A stretch of 64,000 bases of DNA, taken from the NCBI GenBank assembly GCA_033725935.1, contig MU867118.1:62001-126000 (forward strand). The letters run 5' to 3'. Position numbers and translations under genes: made by a program. Below are positions 11,580 to 23,723 of this stretch, one piece after another (the first letter of the stretch is position 1; each line of letters opens with the position of its first letter). The notes under the pieces are model-generated. The model was not told where the DNA came from. It searched no databases and worked only from the letters and a program-made list of their open reading frames with translations. This DNA comes from Cladorrhinum sp. PSN259. Taxonomy: Eukaryota > Ascomycota > Sordariomycetes > Sordariales > Podosporaceae.

Positions 11580-14500
11580 CTCCAACCCCTCATTCCAGCC
11601 CTGTGAGAGGCTTTTTTTGGTGGCTTTCGTCACAGGGCACGCAGGGCAGAATCTCAGCCCTACCACGACCGAGCTAAAACCTCTTGTTCACGGACTTTCT
11701 GGAAGGCCTCCCTGATTGGTCAGAGACCACTCAGAGACCGGGGTTACCCTTGCACTCGGGGCCGTGACATTTCCGGAAACCTTTGGCTTTCTTTTTTTTT
11801 CCCTCTCACAGAGACGAAAACGAAGGCAACAGGTTACACCAGGCACACGACACGACATGGATGGATTCGATAGTTGACTCTTGGAATGTCCAGGCTTCAA
11901 CACGGGCAGTTCTTTCACCAACTTTACCGTCACACCAGGATGCCTTATAATGGCAAATTGCAATCCTGTCATCTGCTTTTCAGCGCCAAGTCCCAACTGA
12001 ACCGAGGTTTCTTGCGCTGTACAGTACATACAGCCTGAGAGGGTTTCACCAGATTGGAAAATGCAAAAGCACAAAAGCTGCCGCCGCAACCACATTTTAT
12101 TTAGATATTTATTTTCTTTCGGCCCGGAACCTAATCTATATGCCGCCTTTTCTCATCCACTTTTTCCGCGTCTGGGTTAGATTGTCGGTCCATCTTCATC
12201 CCGTCCCATCACCTTTGGCATCACTGCAAGAGGAAACCCACAGGGCTACCCTGGAGTGGGGATTCCAGCGGTGCATCCCTCGGTTGAGCGGCAGGACTGA
12301 AGCTAGCGAGCGAAGCGACGCAGCAACTCGTTGACCCCGTGTTAGCCCCGTAGGGTTGATGCCATGCTTTTCTTGCTTGCCTGCTGCTGCTTTGCTTAAC
12401 GGTCACGGCGCATTGCAAGCGGGGAAATAAACACAAGCCTGCCCATGTCCAACTGCAGGTCAGACGGGAGAGACAGAGACACGCAGCGATATTTTTTGTT
12501 CTGATCTGGCTTAGCATGACGGCAAGCGCACCATGTTCAATGTTACCTGTCCGTTGTCCGTCGGATGCATTCTTTATACTGTAAAGGTAAGGTATCTTTT
12601 CTTGGACCGTTCTTTCTCTGGCCGTCAACCTGTTTTCCTCTAAAGGAAAACATGAGATGATCCGCTGATCGGGAACCAAGCATTCCACCCATTCCACACA
12701 CACTCTTTATCAGGGGGCGACAGCAGCTCTGAGAAGAACCGCCGCGTTTCATATACTGACGAATCTGGATCTGGCTCCGTCCGCAGATCGCATGCTAAAC
12801 ACCACCCACACACCAACCATTCGTTGCGAAGACCCCATTTATAGGTGGTATTTCCTATCCAGTGCCCAATCTCCGAACAAGAACAAGCCTACCATATGGC
12901 AAAAATCGTTTCACGGGGGTATTGTACACTGCCATTCGGCGCGAGTGGTCCAGGGTCGCCGATATTACTATAGTAGATCTTGCACTGACTGAGGAGAAAA
13001 GGGGTCAGGGTGCTTGGCAAAACGTGGGATAAGGCGGCACCACTATTCAGGCAGTGCATCATTAGACTAGGTGTTGAACTTGCGTCAAATGTCTTGTAGA
13101 TGAAAAGGGGCCGTCAAAGGGTCTGCAAAAGGGGCGTCCAAAATACCAAGCCCTCAAAACATCGTCATGGTTCAGTTCATGTATCAGGTGGGACCAGAAA
13201 CTCGGCCTTCATCCCCGAACAAACACCAGTTCTCCGATTTCCGTAGACCAAAACCCGACCATCGGGACACCCTCATCTCGCTGGAAATTAGGCGAACCTT
13301 ACCATCGGGTATCAAGGAGGAGACACTATTCGCAATTTTAGTAATCTTAGCAGCGATCCAAGCGCAAAAACTCCCAAAACTCCCCAAAACGCCCGGACAT
13401 TCTAGTGTATTGCTCTAGCTTCATGAATTAACCCCACATAGTCCACAATCCACATCCAGCCGTCGAGACAAGAACCAAGAAACCAAGAAATCGACATTTG
13501 GGAATGAGGTGGAAAAGCGCCGTCTGTTGGGCTATGTGGAACCTTGGGGGGTTTCCCAAGACGCCAAAAATGTCCCCAAGATCGAAGTGCGGTGCGCGAC
13601 GTGAGGTCTAGACTCTCTGTTACCCCACAGGTGACTTCCTATTTCGAACATGAAAAAGAAACCATACTCGCCATGGTCGGTTTCAGATGTAATTGCTACG
13701 TAAGGTACGCTGTGACTTGATTGAGCGGAAAGCATGCCGCGGTGGGTGGTGATGGGATATCTGTAAGGGGGTAAACAAAAACAAAAGAAAGTAAATCACA
13801 GATCCAGAGGACAAGAAGAAGAAGGAAAGGAATCTGAAATCATGGTTTCAATAGCCGTGACTCGTCAGGACCAAACACACCGAAACCTCGTCAGATAAGC
13901 TGAGCAGCAGCATAGAAGAATACCTTGGGAGTAGATCACGATGGACCGGAATCAATCGATATATCACAACAAGAGGGAAAGAGAGTGCTTAGCGTAGAAC
14001 CAAACCTGGAAACTGTTTTATTCAATCAAAGCCAACAACGCTCCAAATTTAAGATTATCATCCACCCCGGGCCATTCAAGCAAAGTTTGACATGCAAGAA
14101 CAAAGAAACAACTCAGTCAAGTCAGGAGTACATTTACTAAATCTATAGCCTTTAATCTCGCTAGCACATCCGTTCCTCTCATATCTGCCAATATCAGAAT
14201 GACCAAAGTAAAAGAATGATCCAGACAAGACGTATATATCGCTTCATATTCTGCCCGAGTACCATTATTCCATTGCCTCAGAGCAGCTATATCCAGATTT
14301 AACATAATATCAAACCAATCTTTAGTCCAATTTCATCAGGATTGATCTTATCATGTTGATTTGCACGATACCTTGGTACATAATAAGATGAAGTTTGCAG
14401 CAGCAAACTCATATTTACCTACATCCATTATATTACACTGTTTATTTTTTCTGCCCGCACCTTTTTCTCTTTGTCAAATTACTTAGTCATTGTGATAACT

Positions 14501-14765
14501 GGTTTAGAAGCCTGGGCAATACGGCTATTCATTTTCATTTTCTACTAAACTTTATGATATAATTTGGAGTAAACAAATAATCGTAATAATTCTTCGAGCT
14601 GGCAGTAAATAGTAACAGACGATGAAACCGGCGTTTATTTTAACATTCGCTGTTATTCTATTTTAAAACCCAAGAGAACAAAAACAAGAAAGAACAAAGA
14701 CCATCAATGCCGTAGTTTATCATCATCAAGTCCTCCAAGACATCGACAACCTCTCAGGGCATTAT

Positions 14766-16256
14766 TCAATCCTCATCCATCCCTTCTCCCTCACCATCAT
14801 CCTCTTCATCATCCTCGCCGTCGTCGTCATCATCCCCCTCCCCATCCTGATCATCATCGTCATCATCCTCCCCGCTCGAACCAACACTACCATCACTATT
14901 GTCATCACTCCCGGGATCGTAATCCTCCTCAAGCTCATCCTCCTCATCCTGCAACCTCTGCTCTTCCTCAAACTGAGCCTTCTCCAACTCGGTCATCCCA
15001 CCATTGTCCTCTTTCGTCTCGGCATCACCATTAGTCTCACCCTCACCATCAGCACCAGCACCAGCACCAGCACCAGCACCCTTCTTCCCATTTTCAGCCA
15101 GTTGTCTTTTCGCCTTCCTCTGCTCAGCCATGCTGCGATCAGCAAGACCATGCCTCCTCACATAATTTTCATCGATTCCACCGTAATCCTCCTGATCCAG
15201 CATGCCAAACTCAATCTCCTTCTCGTACCCCTCACCCTCATTAACATCCAACTCGACAACGATATTAAACGTCCGCTGCAAGACGCTGGTATAACTCAGG
15301 GCCACGATTCGATCCAACGGCAAAAAGAGAATTGGCTTCTTGAACCCCCAGAGTATCCCCGTCGGTAAGAAAAACAGGTAGCCGTCTTTGCTTCCTCGAA
15401 AAGCTTTAACGTGGACCGCCTTTTCGGTTGGTCGGTAGGATTGTCGTGCCACGGAGTGGAACAGTTTGGGATCTGAGGTGATGATTGATGTTTGGTTCCC
15501 CGCTGAGCGGAGGGAAGTTGTGAGTGCCCAGTGGAATAAAGTGCTGAAGCTGTCCGAGACTGCTTCTGCGTTTGAGGATGAAGGGCCGGTGATGCTGCCT
15601 GGTTTTGGTGCCGTCGCTGGGACTGTAAACACTAGAGGTTCGGGGGTCGAAGAGGTAGCGGCTGCCTTGGTGGTTGGTAGGTAGCTGTCGCGGGGGAATA
15701 TAATGTAATTGTGTTGGACTTGGGATTTCTCGGGTACGGGAAGGTACAGGACGTGTTCAATGTCTTTCCATTGGTAGATTATTCCTTCGACGGGGGATCC
15801 CGATGCGCTGGCGTAGAGGAAGTTCTGTGTGAAGCAAATGCTGTATTTTTTACGTTGGGGCGCGGCGACGGAGATGTCCTTGACTTCGAGGAGAACTTGT
15901 TCTGAAGCAGCATTGCCGGTGCTTACGGTGCCTGATGATGCGGCATGGCCATTCGATTGTGTTTGCGCGGGGGTAGACTGGTCAATATCGACTCGTCGTC
16001 GCTTGGATGCTGGGCCATCCTGGATTTCGTTCGAGGAAGAAGAGACGCGCTCGTAGACAAAGTTGGCGATCTGGTTAAAGAGGTCGATGCGCGCGGGCGT
16101 GTCTGCAGTCAGAAAGCAGCAATTCCATTAGCAAAAGATAGTATCTGTAGAGTTTACGAAGCCACACATACCGGCAGCCTGCTGGATGCCCGCAACGAGA
16201 TCAGGTCGAGACTGGAAGACGAGGTTCAGGACCTGAACGTCGAGCTTTGCCGCCAT
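14766..16256 (-). CDS. rtt106: Histone chaperone Rtt106
   Basis: Two exons on the minus strand, 16172-16256 and 14766-16102, encode 473 residues. The 69-nt intron has a GTATGT donor and a CTGACTGCAG 3' end. The N-terminus is the dimerisation-type helix (MAAKLDVQVLNLVF...). A basic nuclear-localisation motif SKRRRVD lies near residue 60. Two PH-like domains follow; the second contains VHVKAFRGSKDGYLFFLP and IGxP-like FKKPILFLPLDRI, diagnostic of Rtt106/Pob3. The final ~120 residues are strongly acidic, with a (GA)5 run before them. Rtt106 binds H3K56-acetylated H3-H4 and acts in replication-coupled nucleosome assembly and silencing, which is known for yeast. The length fits the family. A 22-base poly(A) tract lies about 105 bp upstream. 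Confidence 0.92.
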
Positions 16257-17325
16257 GGCGGGCATGTGTGTATGGCCGTGGGTAGGAGTATATAATACAA
16301 GCAGAATCCAAAAGGAGGCGCACAATTGCTTCGGAATAAACAACTGGATGTTCAACAAGTAAAAAAAAAAAAAAAAAAAAAATTGTCGTCTTTGTCGCGA
16401 TGGAATTCCGTGTTTTCTTTGACGCGTTAATGGGCGTCTCCAATTGCCCACCAAATAAATTTAGCAATCCCTGTCGCTGCTGTTTTTAGTTCTTAAGCTT
16501 CCAACCGCCCAGAAAGCTGACCGCTGGACTACTGCTAAAATAAGCTGCATCATGTGACGTCAGCCCTCTGAGCTTGCGGAAGATGCATAAACCCTAACCC
16601 GACATGCTGAAGCCCCTGAACCCCTATTCAACATGAACTTGAGGAGAAACATGGACGATATGAATTTAGGAAGATTGAAAGGGTTCCTTGCAATGCTCTT
16701 ATAACTGCCAAGTGAACATTTTTAAGGACCATGGATAGTGTTTGGCCCTGACCATGACCCATAACTGGATCAACAATGCTGCATCAACCCACAGAGCGCT
16801 GTTTCGTCCACAACAAACTATCTGTTTGGGAGGTGAACAATGCCCGAGAAGCATTTGATTCTTCTTATGTTGCAGAGGAGACGAAGAGATAGAAATGTGG
16901 AGAGCAACTGCCGGCGACCCTGCACGCAGCTGTTGGAGATGTGGGGTACTACCGTACTAGACCACAACGACTTGGACAACACCTGACCTTTTCCAGAAGA
17001 AAGAGCGGGCAAGATTTCCCGGGAATCTTTTTGAGGTCCAATTCGCCAATATTCTATCCTGCAGGTACTTAATCAAATGCCGGACGAGAGGTACTTGAGC
17101 CGGCGGTTAATCACGGTCCGGCTTCATGGACCAGGCTGGAAGTTTGGGAGGAAGAGGTGACAGATCCCCATCGTCTTCCCCAACATTGGGGAAATTTCTG
17201 GAAGCCAAGCCCAACCCTTCATGTCACATTGCTGTGAATAAGAAGCTTTACATTTCCGTTACTACAGTACTCTCATCACTGGCCACTGCAGCCGAGACCG
17301 GAATCAACATCGACATCACTCAAGA
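16257..17325. other. Divergent intergenic region between rtt106 and an SDR gene
   Basis: About 1.07 kb separates the start codons of two divergently transcribed genes, so it should contain both promoters. No further gene is recognised. Confidence 0.55.
16361..16382. promoter_or_regulatory. Poly(dA:dT) tract upstream of rtt106
   Basis: An uninterrupted run of 22 A on the + strand (poly-T on the rtt106 coding strand) begins 105 bp upstream of its ATG. Such tracts commonly keep fungal promoters nucleosome-poor; the function here is inferred. Confidence 0.5.
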
Positions 17326-18513
17326 ATGACTTCTCATTCCGAGTTTGGCGAGAGAACTCCTGGGTCTGAGGTAGCCCACGCCTTTGCCGACCAGATCAGA
17401 GGCAAGACAAGTAAGCACTCAAACTCAAAGACGAGAACTTCACCAAGATATGAACAGTACACTGACCCCTTCTCAGTCCTCATCACCGGCGTCAGCCCTA
17501 AAGGAATCGGAGCATCGACAGCCCTCAACTTCGCTTCTCAATCCCCAGACCTCCTCATCTTGGCCTCACGCACCAAAGCCAAAGTCGAAGAAGTTGCTGC
17601 CGAAATCTACGGCAAATACCCCAAGGCCCGACTCATAATCATAACAATCGATCTCGGATCCCAAAAGTCGATTCGGAAAGCAGCATCCGACGTAAAAGAC
17701 ATCACAGACAAGATAGACATACTGGTCAACAACGCTGGTATCTGCGTCACCTCACGTTCTGCAACTCCAGAGGGAATCGAACAACAATTCGGCACGAACC
17801 ATATTGGCCCTTTCCTCTTTACCAACCTGCTCCTCCCGCTTCTTCGTGAAGCCGCCAAGACGAACCCTCCTGGGGCAACAAGGATTGTGAATCTCAGCAG
17901 TGCCGGCCATCGTCTATCGCCGATTCGGTGGTCAGACTATAACTTTGAGCCCAAGGAGGTACCGCCGGAGGAGGAACACTTGGCTCTCAAGGGTGCTTTT
18001 GCCAAGTGCGCACCAGACGGATATAACGGCATCGTGACGTATGCGCAGAGCAAGACTGCAAATATTCTGTTTACGCTGTATTTGCAAAAGTATTTGGGCA
18101 AGCAGGGGATTGCGGCTTATGTGCTTCATCCGGGCAGTAAGTCAATCGAGAATTCTGACCCGGGACTGAAAACTGACCATATTAGGCATCGAAACCGACC
18201 TCAGCAGAGACCAAGACGACGAACTGACCCAGCAGTTTTACAGTGTGGCCAAGTATTGGAAGACGCCTGATGAGGGGTCTTCTACCACACTGGTGGCGGC
18301 TCTGGATCCAGCTTTGAATGGTGAGACTGTTCTGATTCATGTTTAACGGGTGACACGAACTGACGGATCCAATCCACAGAGACGAAGGGGCTGTATCTGG
18401 TTGATTGCCAGATTGCAGAGGCGTATCATCATGCCACTGACCCTGCTGCTGCTGAGAGACTGTGGAAGTTGAGCGAGGAGCTGGTTGCTGAGAAGTTTCA
18501 TTTGGAGGCTTGA
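17326..18513 (+). CDS. Short-chain dehydrogenase/reductase
   Basis: Four exons, 17326-17410, 17477-18136, 18186-18320 and 18380-18513, encode 337 residues; all three introns (66, 49 and 59 nt) are GT..AG and in phase. Splicing creates the cofactor motif ILITGVSPKGIGAS (TGxxxGxG class). Downstream are the NNAG motif (VNNAGI), the catalytic Ser segment IVNLSSAG and the YxxxK pair (YAQSK). HPGS leads into the substrate loop. This is the retinol-dehydrogenase/WW-oxidoreductase-like classical SDR group, presumably NADP(H)- or NAD(H)-dependent; the substrate cannot be read from the sequence. It stands alone without an obvious pathway partner. The ATG at 17326 is the first in frame with the spliced N-terminus. 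Confidence 0.88.
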
Positions 18514-19009
18514 TGTTGATGTTTATGGATGGAGGGGAGGCCTTCAGGGACTATAGTACTGCGCGTGATTCCCAAACAATGAGCAGACTGAGTTCCTACA
18601 TGTATCTTGAACATGGAAAAAATCACATGATGAACATCTCGAGAATAGCTGCTGCCAAATCAGCGTCGGCGGTGACGCTTTGGCCCTGATCATGTTGCCG
18701 TCATCGCACAGGTAAAATCATACCACACTAAGCCCGGGCCACATGCCACTATATATAATTACATCATTAACCTGAATCGAGACATCAAACTCTGGTATGG
18801 GGAATGGCAACCCTATTTGAAATATCACCTGTTTGATCGAGATTGCAGGCAACAATCACGAGTATAACCACCTCGCACTCTCGCCCCGAGGTTTAAGGAT
18901 GGCAATGATTCGATCTGACAACCCATACCACACTCAACACGATCAAAGTCAACACACTCTATTACAGATCAAACCTCTCAAGAAACACACACCGAGTAAA
19001 AAAATCAAG

Positions 19010-19810
19010 ATGTCAAAATCAAAATCCCCTCCCACCCCAATAAACCTCTACCACACAACCCTCTCCATAACCTCGCACCACCACGACTCTTCGGGCGGTT
19101 CAACCCGCAGTTCCCACATCCTAGGAACACACACCGACCTTCTTTCCGCCCGCTCTTTTGCCCTATCCTGCCTCGAATCATCCCTAAACTACCACCCCTC
19201 CGACTTTGCAAAATTCATCACCCGTCTCTCTTACTCCCCTTCCCCTTGCCCTTCCCCTTCTTCCTCTTCCTCCAATAAAGAAGACGAAAACAAACAAGAA
19301 TGGCCGTACGGTGATAACACCCTGGTCTACGCCCTAACCCACTCGGGTCAAGAGTTCCTCGTCGGCCTAGAGGAAAAACCAAACATCTCATCCCTCAAAG
19401 CCGGAGGACCAGACGGAACGCCCTTGCTCCCGAAAAACAGCGTCTGCGACCACCTGCATTACGTACTCCAGACGACAACTCACTACGACCAAGCAATGGA
19501 CACAAAAGATGACGCGTTCCAGAATACCGAGATTGAGGGGTGTTATATCCCCCGGTCTGAGGCACTGAATGCTGCCAGGAAGGCGCTCAGACAGGAAAAG
19601 GAAAAGGGCATGTTTGCGCAGTATGATGAGCGAGACGAGATTGACAGAATTGGATTAGGTGACGGGGATGAGGACGAGTGCAAAAAGAATGGGTGGCCTT
19701 TTGGTGAGGATGTTGTGGTTCATGCTGTTGGACAGATGGGGGAGAACTACGAGGTTGCTGTGAGGACCGTTCCTGGTGCGAAGAGGAGGAGGAGCAAAGT
19801 TGTTTTTTGA
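19010..19810 (+). CDS. Uncharacterised protein with internal duplication
   Basis: A single-exon frame of 266 residues from the ATG at 19010; an in-frame upstream ATG at 18833 would add 59 residues of low-complexity sequence and seems less likely. I do not recognise a named domain. Two related halves are visible: WPYGDNTLVYALTHSGQEFLV near residue 105 and WPFGEDVVVHAVGQMGENYEV near residue 240, each preceded by an alanine-rich helix (SARSFALSCLESS; SEALNAARKALRQE). A Ser/Pro spacer interrupts the first half. The tail is basic (KRRRSK), a possible nuclear signal. The gene converges on the next gene, with 66 bp between stop codons. Confidence 0.65.
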   Translation: MSKSKSPPTPINLYHTTLSITSHHHDSSGGSTRSSHILGTHTDLLSARSFALSCLESSLNYHPSDFAKFITRLSYSPSPCPSPSSSSSNKEDENKQEWPYGDNTLVYALTHSGQEFLVGLEEKPNISSLKAGGPDGTPLLPKNSVCDHLHYVLQTTTHYDQAMDTKDDAFQNTEIEGCYIPRSEALNAARKALRQEKEKGMFAQYDERDEIDRIGLGDGDEDECKKNGWPFGEDVVVHAVGQMGENYEVAVRTVPGAKRRRSKVVF

Positions 19811-19876
19811 GGATCAATCATAACAAAGGTGGACATTGATGATCAATCTGGGGTTTTTATTCAATAGGAAATTATA

Positions 19877-20471
19877 TCAAGCATAAATAACCCGATGCCA
19901 AAACCTCCTCCACTTTCCCATCTTCCAATATGATCCTGTCCCTTCCCTCTCCAGAAACAGCTCGATCCTCTGTTTGATATCCTCTGGCATCTCCCCTATG
20001 CTGTCATTGATCAGATCCAAACATGTTCTCGATGCTATTATATTAATCAGCATCACATTGCAAGGTCGGGAAAGAGCTGAAAAACAACTTACGAGTCCTC
20101 ATCCCCCTACCACCCTCCAAAGCGGCACGCATCCTCGCAGAGTTGTAACACCCAAACCGATCCTGCACAGCAAGCATCTGATGCCACAGCACCTCCGTGT
20201 CTTCCTCGTCATCAACGAACCCACTGAGAGGTCTTGCCCTCCCGCTTCTCCAAGAAGAAGCAGCTGACGATCGCTGAGTTCGCGGTCTGCCTGCTTGCAT
20301 GTGTCCATCTTCCTTGTGTTGTTTATGATGGTTCTGGTGATGCGCTCGATCTTGATTCATTGATTCCCTCGGACAAGGACTGATAGCGTCGTCATCTCCT
20401 GCCTCGTCGTATCGATAATCCCACGATGTCCGCTGGGTACATGTATTCCCTCTGTGAGATGAGACGTCCAT
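19877..20471 (-). CDS. Uncharacterised conserved fungal protein
   Basis: Two exons on the minus strand, 20093-20471 and 19877-20034, encode 178 residues. The 58-nt intron has GTAAGT and TAG ends and joins MRT to PSRTCLDLINDSIGEMPEDIKQR in frame. No named domain is recognised. The first ~80 residues are His/Arg/Ser-rich and probably disordered. The compact part from about residue 85 (DDEEDTEVLWHQMLAVQ, RFGCYNSARM) has the look of a small helical domain that I have seen as hypothetical protein in related fungi. The function is unknown. It is convergent with the preceding gene. Confidence 0.6.
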
Positions 20472-21815
20472 TTTGTTTTGTCTGTCCCGGCGCTGCGTGT
20501 TCTAAATTCCTGCCGCTCCACCTGCGTATGTTCGAAAGATTGCCAACGGTTCGTTTGATTCCTGGAGAACGAGTAAAAAAAAAGAAGTAAATTCAAAGGT
20601 GAAAGAGTAAAAAAATTTAAAAAAATTCCCACCAACAAAGAAACAACAAAAATAAGGTAACTTTATTCGAACCAACTTTTGATCAAACCCACAAATATAT
20701 GCCCCCTAAACCCATCACATGCAATCATTCAAAGCCCTTTCAAAAGTGAAAAAAAAATCTCCACAATCTGATAAAGTAAAACTTCTTTTGCATGCATACG
20801 CAGACGCAGTGAGCCGAGCCGAGCTGTTCCAGATTCCAGAAGCTCAAAATGACCCAAAGCCGAGAACGATAAGCGAGACAAAGAACAGAAGTTGCCGTAG
20901 GTAAAGTGGGAAAATTGTCGGGAATATTAGATAAAGCGCAAGAGAGACAAACAAAACCTTTGCGCTGGTACAGTAAGCAACCAAATACAACGGGCGTGAG
21001 ATAAAAAATGCCCTGTTCAATAATCCCTTTCCCGAGATTCCCGCAAACCCGCCCGATTCCGGTTCCGGATATCTGGGCTCAGGTCAGGTCAGGTAAATGG
21101 AATTCCCATTGTGCCACATCCATGGATACATCCTCTCGGCATTGACTCATATCGTACTTTACATACACTGCCATTTCCAACATTTCCAACCCCCCTTTAT
21201 GCACATTTACATGTATACACTTATATCCCGCCCTATTTCCATGCCGCACACGCCCAGAAAAGCCAGGCTTTTGGTTTGCACGCCCTTCCCTTGGCATCGT
21301 GTGTGCCTTCCTCGCCAATCAATTTCACAGGTCCCTCTCAAATGACCCTTTGCCCCGCATGAACATGCAGATTTTGGGCAGTGTAAAGCTCACGTCAAAT
21401 CACACAAGCCACCCTTGGCCGACACACCACTGACACCAACACCGACGATAGCACATTGCTGATCGGTGCCCAAAGCAGCCAACCACCCTCCGATCCCGAT
21501 GAGATACTACACATCGGCAAATCCCGACAAGCTTGAACACCATCCCACCCATAACAGACAAAGATGCTCAAAGAATGGGTATATCAGAGGGCTACCTATA
21601 AAAACCTGATAACTAATCATGAAGTCGCCGAGATTTTAAAATCAGCTCCCAAATATCAGCGTTTGTTTGCAGGACAGGAAGCGAACGCCATGCCAGTTGC
21701 GCAACCACCCACACTCCAAAATCCCACCGAAAACAACGAATGCCGCAATGAAACCGAAATGAAAATCACCCTTGCGCCGTAACAACATCTCGGAGGTGGC
21801 TGATCATGCGAATAT
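20472..21815. other. Intergenic region, 1.3 kb
   Basis: This lies between the 5' end of the small conserved gene and the 3' end of the MFS gene. A/T tracts occur around 20575-20660. No supported gene is seen. Confidence 0.55.
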
Positions 21816-23723
21816 CTAAGCAGGAGATCTAGTCTCCGCGAGAACGCCACCAATCTTCTCGCTTGAAGACAGCTCCTCGTTGCGCTCTCTTCTCAAGACA
21901 GCATTGCGACTGTTCTTCGTCTTCCAAGCAGGAGTTCCGATGTTCTTGATGGCTGTTGCACACGAAACGTTAGACAGAATCCACTTGTTTTCAACTACGG
22001 GAAGAGAACTTACCACCAGGCTTGGTATCATCAAAGATGTTCTCAATCTCCTCCAATGGCTTGTTCGCAGTCTCTGGAAACATGAAGAAGACATGCAAGA
22101 ACATGGCGGCACAAAAGGTGGCAAAGAGGACGTAGACCCTCCAGGTGATGTTAGCAAAGGCAGGTGGGACAAAGTATGCCAACGCAAAGTTGAATGCCCA
22201 GTTCGCCGAGGTACAGAGGGCAACGGCCTTGCCGCGGAGACGGAGAGGGAAAAGCTCGGGAGGATATGTCCATGAAACGGGACCCCAGGTGGGAGCGAAA
22301 GAGGCGACAAAGAGGTACGTTGAAGCGATGACCGCTTTCGCAGCGGCGCCTTCGATAGCCATCGACTCAGCCGTAGAGGTAAACTCGCCAGGGTGGGGTG
22401 GACGAGAGTACACGGCAAAGAGTCCGGCATTGATGCACAACCACAGGCACATGAGAAACGCTCCCACGAGAAGTGTCGGCCGACGGCCCCATGCATCCAT
22501 CCACAGAAGAGCAGGGACTGTCATGATGACGTTGATGACGAACTGAATGCCGCTGGGGAGAAGGACGGCGTTGTCGCCTCCTGATGCGAGACCGGCCATG
22601 GTGAAGACGTAGGTAATATAGTACATCTAGAAGCAGGTTTAATACGGTCAGTCATGGATGCAACATGAAGACGGGTTGGACGCCTGAACCTACCATGACA
22701 TTCATGCCAGTCAGTTGGGACCAAATCTGGGTAAAGACGCCGATCGAGGTGCGGTTGAGCATCTTCAAGGTAAAGAGCTCAAAGTAGCTGACATCGGCAT
22801 TGGCGCGCTCGAATTCCACCACTTCCCTGATCTCCTGGAGTTCACGACGCACCCACGGAGAGTTGGGGTCGCCTTTTCCGTGTACAAGGGTCAAGACCTC
22901 CTTTGCTTCATCCCAGCGGTCCTTCTTGGCAAGCCAGCGGGGTGACTCGGGTAAGAAGCATAGGCCGAGGTAAAGAAGAACGGCTGGGATTGCTTGAAGA
23001 CCCCAAGGAAGTCTGAACGCAGCGGTGCCCGTAAGAAAGGAGCTACCGTAGCAGATGAAGAACATGATCAGGATACCCCAGGTAATAGCCCATTCTAGTA
23101 ACAAGTCAGCAGTGGGCGGAGTATGAGGTAGTGGAAGACTTACGTTGGAAGCCAATGAGACGACCACGCTTGGAAGGGGGAGCGAGCTCGGAGATGTAGA
23201 CGGGAACTTGGGCAGAGCATATTCCGACCGAGAGCCCGTTGATGATACGACCGATGGCGAGCATAGGGATGTTGACAGAGGCGCAAACAATGATGGAGCC
23301 AATTATCCTGGACAAAAATACTGTCAGTATTTCTGCCTCGTGGGCGAAAAAGCGAGACAACGGACCAAACAATGGATCCAATCTGGATTGACCTCTTGCG
23401 ACCAAACATGTCCGAGGCAACACCAGAGGCCAATGCGCCGAGCCACGAACCGCCGGGCATGGCAGCTGTGATGCCGCCCTGAACATCATCAGTGGGGCCG
23501 AGACAGAGGCCTTTGGCATCGTGGCCGCGTTGGTTGAATTGGCAGAGATACGGCTGGGTTGAGATGATGGCTGACATGGACGAAATGTCGAAGCCGAAGA
23601 GTGCGCCGCCTTGAAATTGTTAGCAATCAGTAGCTGCAACAATGTTATCGCATTGCTAGGAGAAGAAGACTTACCGATCACCGCAACAGCGGCGATAAAG
23701 TAGATGTTGCCTACCTTCAACAT
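21816..23723 (-). CDS. Sugar-porter family MFS transporter
   Basis: Six exons on the minus strand: 23675-23723, 23366-23609, 23144-23307, 22694-23094, 22014-22626 and 21816-21952. Together they give 535 residues with all five introns in phase. Twelve membrane segments are expected. Sugar-porter signatures are present: GGALFGFDISSMSAI in TM1, DMFGRKRS in loop 2-3, GRIINGLSVG and the PVYISELAPPSKRGRLIGFQQ motif, PESPRWL after TM6, WMDAWGRRPTLL, and the PETANKPLEEI tail. The set matches fungal hexose/monosaccharide transporters of the plasma membrane. The exact sugar and affinity cannot be deduced. The ATG at 23723 is used because an in-frame stop lies upstream with no other ATG between them. 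Confidence 0.9.

Larger units (their letters stand above)
8619..14765. other. Long gene-poor region upstream of the C2H2 gene (6.1 kb)
   Basis: I find no convincing coding sequence. The first few kb contain pyrimidine/purine-biased low-complexity tracts and tandem repeats, as expected of a long 5' leader or promoter. The last part (about 14100-14700) is AT-rich, with short broken frames that may be old transposon debris but that I cannot name. Confidence 0.5.

Noticed and set aside
21564..21782. 72-codon + strand ORF just downstream of the MFS gene
   Set aside because: Short and without motifs, it ends near the MFS 3' end and is likely untranslated sequence.
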